Below, piece after piece: positions 63,369 through 64,000 of a stretch of 64,000 bases of DNA (position 1 is its first letter; each line of letters begins with the position of its first letter). The notes under the pieces were generated by a model. It saw only the letters and a program-made list of their open reading frames with translations. It was not told where the DNA came from and did no database searches. Source of the DNA: Confluentibacter sediminis (lineage in GTDB: Bacteria; Bacteroidota; Bacteroidia; Flavobacteriales; Flavobacteriaceae); the NCBI RefSeq assembly GCF_003258355.1, contig NZ_QKPO01000006.1, positions 1-64,000 on the forward strand, read 5' to 3'. Made by a program: the position numbers and the translations under genes.

Positions 63369-64000
63369 ATGAAGATCTACAACACTACGAAAGGAATTTT
63401 AATTCAATCCGACAAATCATTCTACTTAGTAAATGAAAATTGGGATGATTTTTTTAATGATGATAATTTGTATGATAAAGCTCAAGACATTGTTAAAAAA
63501 AGTTCGCCAATTAGTAATGCAGAAGACATGATAGCTAACCATTTACTTGTGCCAATGAAAAGCCAAGAGTTATGGGCGAGTGGGGTTACATATTACAATA
63601 GTAAATTAGGTAGACAAGAAGAAAGTAAAGATGCAGGTGGTGGAGATTATTACGAGCGTGTATATAGTGCAGATAGACCAGAATTGTTCTTTAAAGCAAC
63701 GGTTAATAGAACGGTGCCTTCTGGAGGAAAAGTGAATATTAGAAAAGATTCTACTTGGGATGTGCCAGAACCAGAATTAACATTGGCCATGACATCTTCA
63801 GGAAAAATAATTGGATATACTATTGGGAATGATATGAGTTCTAGAAGTATTGAAGGCGAAAATCCTTTATATCTACCGCAAGCAAAAACATTTGATGCCT
63901 GTGCTGGTTTAGGACCATGTATTTATTTGACAAAGGAAGCACTTCCTTCAGATACTCAAATTTCTATGAAAGTATTAAGAGGCGGTAATGTGGCTTTTGA
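63369..64000 (+). CDS. FAH-family protein, probable 2-keto-3-deoxypentonate dehydratase (partial, 3' end outside window)
   Basis: The ATG at 63369 ([13 protein letters not shown]) opens a frame that runs through the window end, about 210 residues seen. The central part is the fumarylacetoacetate-hydrolase fold: [17 protein letters not shown], the metal-binding [24 protein letters not shown], and [13 protein letters not shown]. In Weimberg-type pathways an enzyme of this fold (2-dehydro-3-deoxy-D-arabinonate dehydratase) turns the product of the pentonate dehydratase into 2-oxoglutarate semialdehyde. The two preceding genes support this. Another FAH-fold reaction, such as a diketo-acid hydrolysis, remains possible. 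Confidence 0.82.
   Translation, partial: MKIYNTTKGILIQSDKSFYLVNENWDDFFNDDNLYDKAQDIVKKSSPISNAEDMIANHLLVPMKSQELWASGVTYYNSKLGRQEESKDAGGGDYYERVYSADRPELFFKATVNRTVPSGGKVNIRKDSTWDVPEPELTLAMTSSGKIIGYTIGNDMSSRSIEGENPLYLPQAKTFDACAGLGPCIYLTKEALPSDTQISMKVLRGGNVAF

Overview
The window comes from a Bacteroidota genome, most likely a flavobacterium. Evidence: SusC/SusD pair, TonB-dependent receptors with N-terminal carboxypeptidase-D-like domains, a one-protein hybrid two-component regulator, -7 elements of the TAnnTTTG type, lipoprotein signals ending in SC/NC, AT-rich intergenic DNA. No rRNA, tRNA, CRISPR array or intact insertion sequence was seen.

Region 1 (1-5.3 kb): a lone 1256-residue membrane P-loop-like protein on the minus strand, enclosed by a perfect 10-bp inverted repeat. 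It is followed by an array of helically phased 11-bp repeats and a pseudogene with two in-frame TAA codons.

Region 2 (5.3-17.4 kb): a metal-homeostasis island. A Fur/Zur-type repressor is divergent from a long plus-strand series: thioredoxin-reductase-like flavoprotein, MerC-like membrane protein, His/Cys small protein, TonB-dependent receptor, three lipoproteins of which the first and third (and probably the second) look like His-rich DUF4625, COG0523 (CobW/ZNG-type) GTPase, a LolD/MacB-like ABC transporter with a His-rich loop, and a CxxC exported protein. Three copies of TGCGA-N5-TYGCA lie in the divergent promoter region. The inferred role is zinc (or similar metal) acquisition.

Region 3 (17.5-22.3 kb): a LytS/LytTR two-component pair on the minus strand and an outer-membrane beta-barrel receptor on the plus strand, then a short gene remnant.

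Region 4 (22.5-57.7 kb): a large glycan-utilisation locus. It holds GH95, GH2, GH30, GH43, GH89, a sugar MFS permease, a NagB-PIG-L fusion, SusC/SusD, GH92, an unknown exported protein, GH115, a calcineurin-like phosphoesterase, the hybrid two-component regulator, myo-inositol oxygenase, an SLC5-type symporter and an HGSNAT-like acetyltransferase. I found one operator-promoter architecture (TCCAT-N16-TCCAT-N21-TARTTT) at four places with identical spacing, upstream of the GH2, GH89, SusC and inositol-oxygenase operons. It ties inositol oxidation to glycan degradation. The activities (beta-Gal, alpha-GlcN acetylation, alpha-GlcNAc, alpha-Man, alpha-1,2-GlcA, phosphate, inositol) match, step by step, the head group of plant glycosyl inositol phosphorylceramides (GIPCs). 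A GPI-anchor/arabinogalactan-protein substrate is the main alternative. This is the strongest candidate for an undescribed system.

Region 5 (57.7-64 kb): a minus-strand carboxypeptidase-D-like protein, then GH10 xylanase, an IlvD/Edd-family pentonate dehydratase, a GntP-type permease and the start of an FAH-family protein. Together these suggest xylan/pentose use through a non-phosphorylated oxidative (Weimberg-like) route. The last gene runs off the window.
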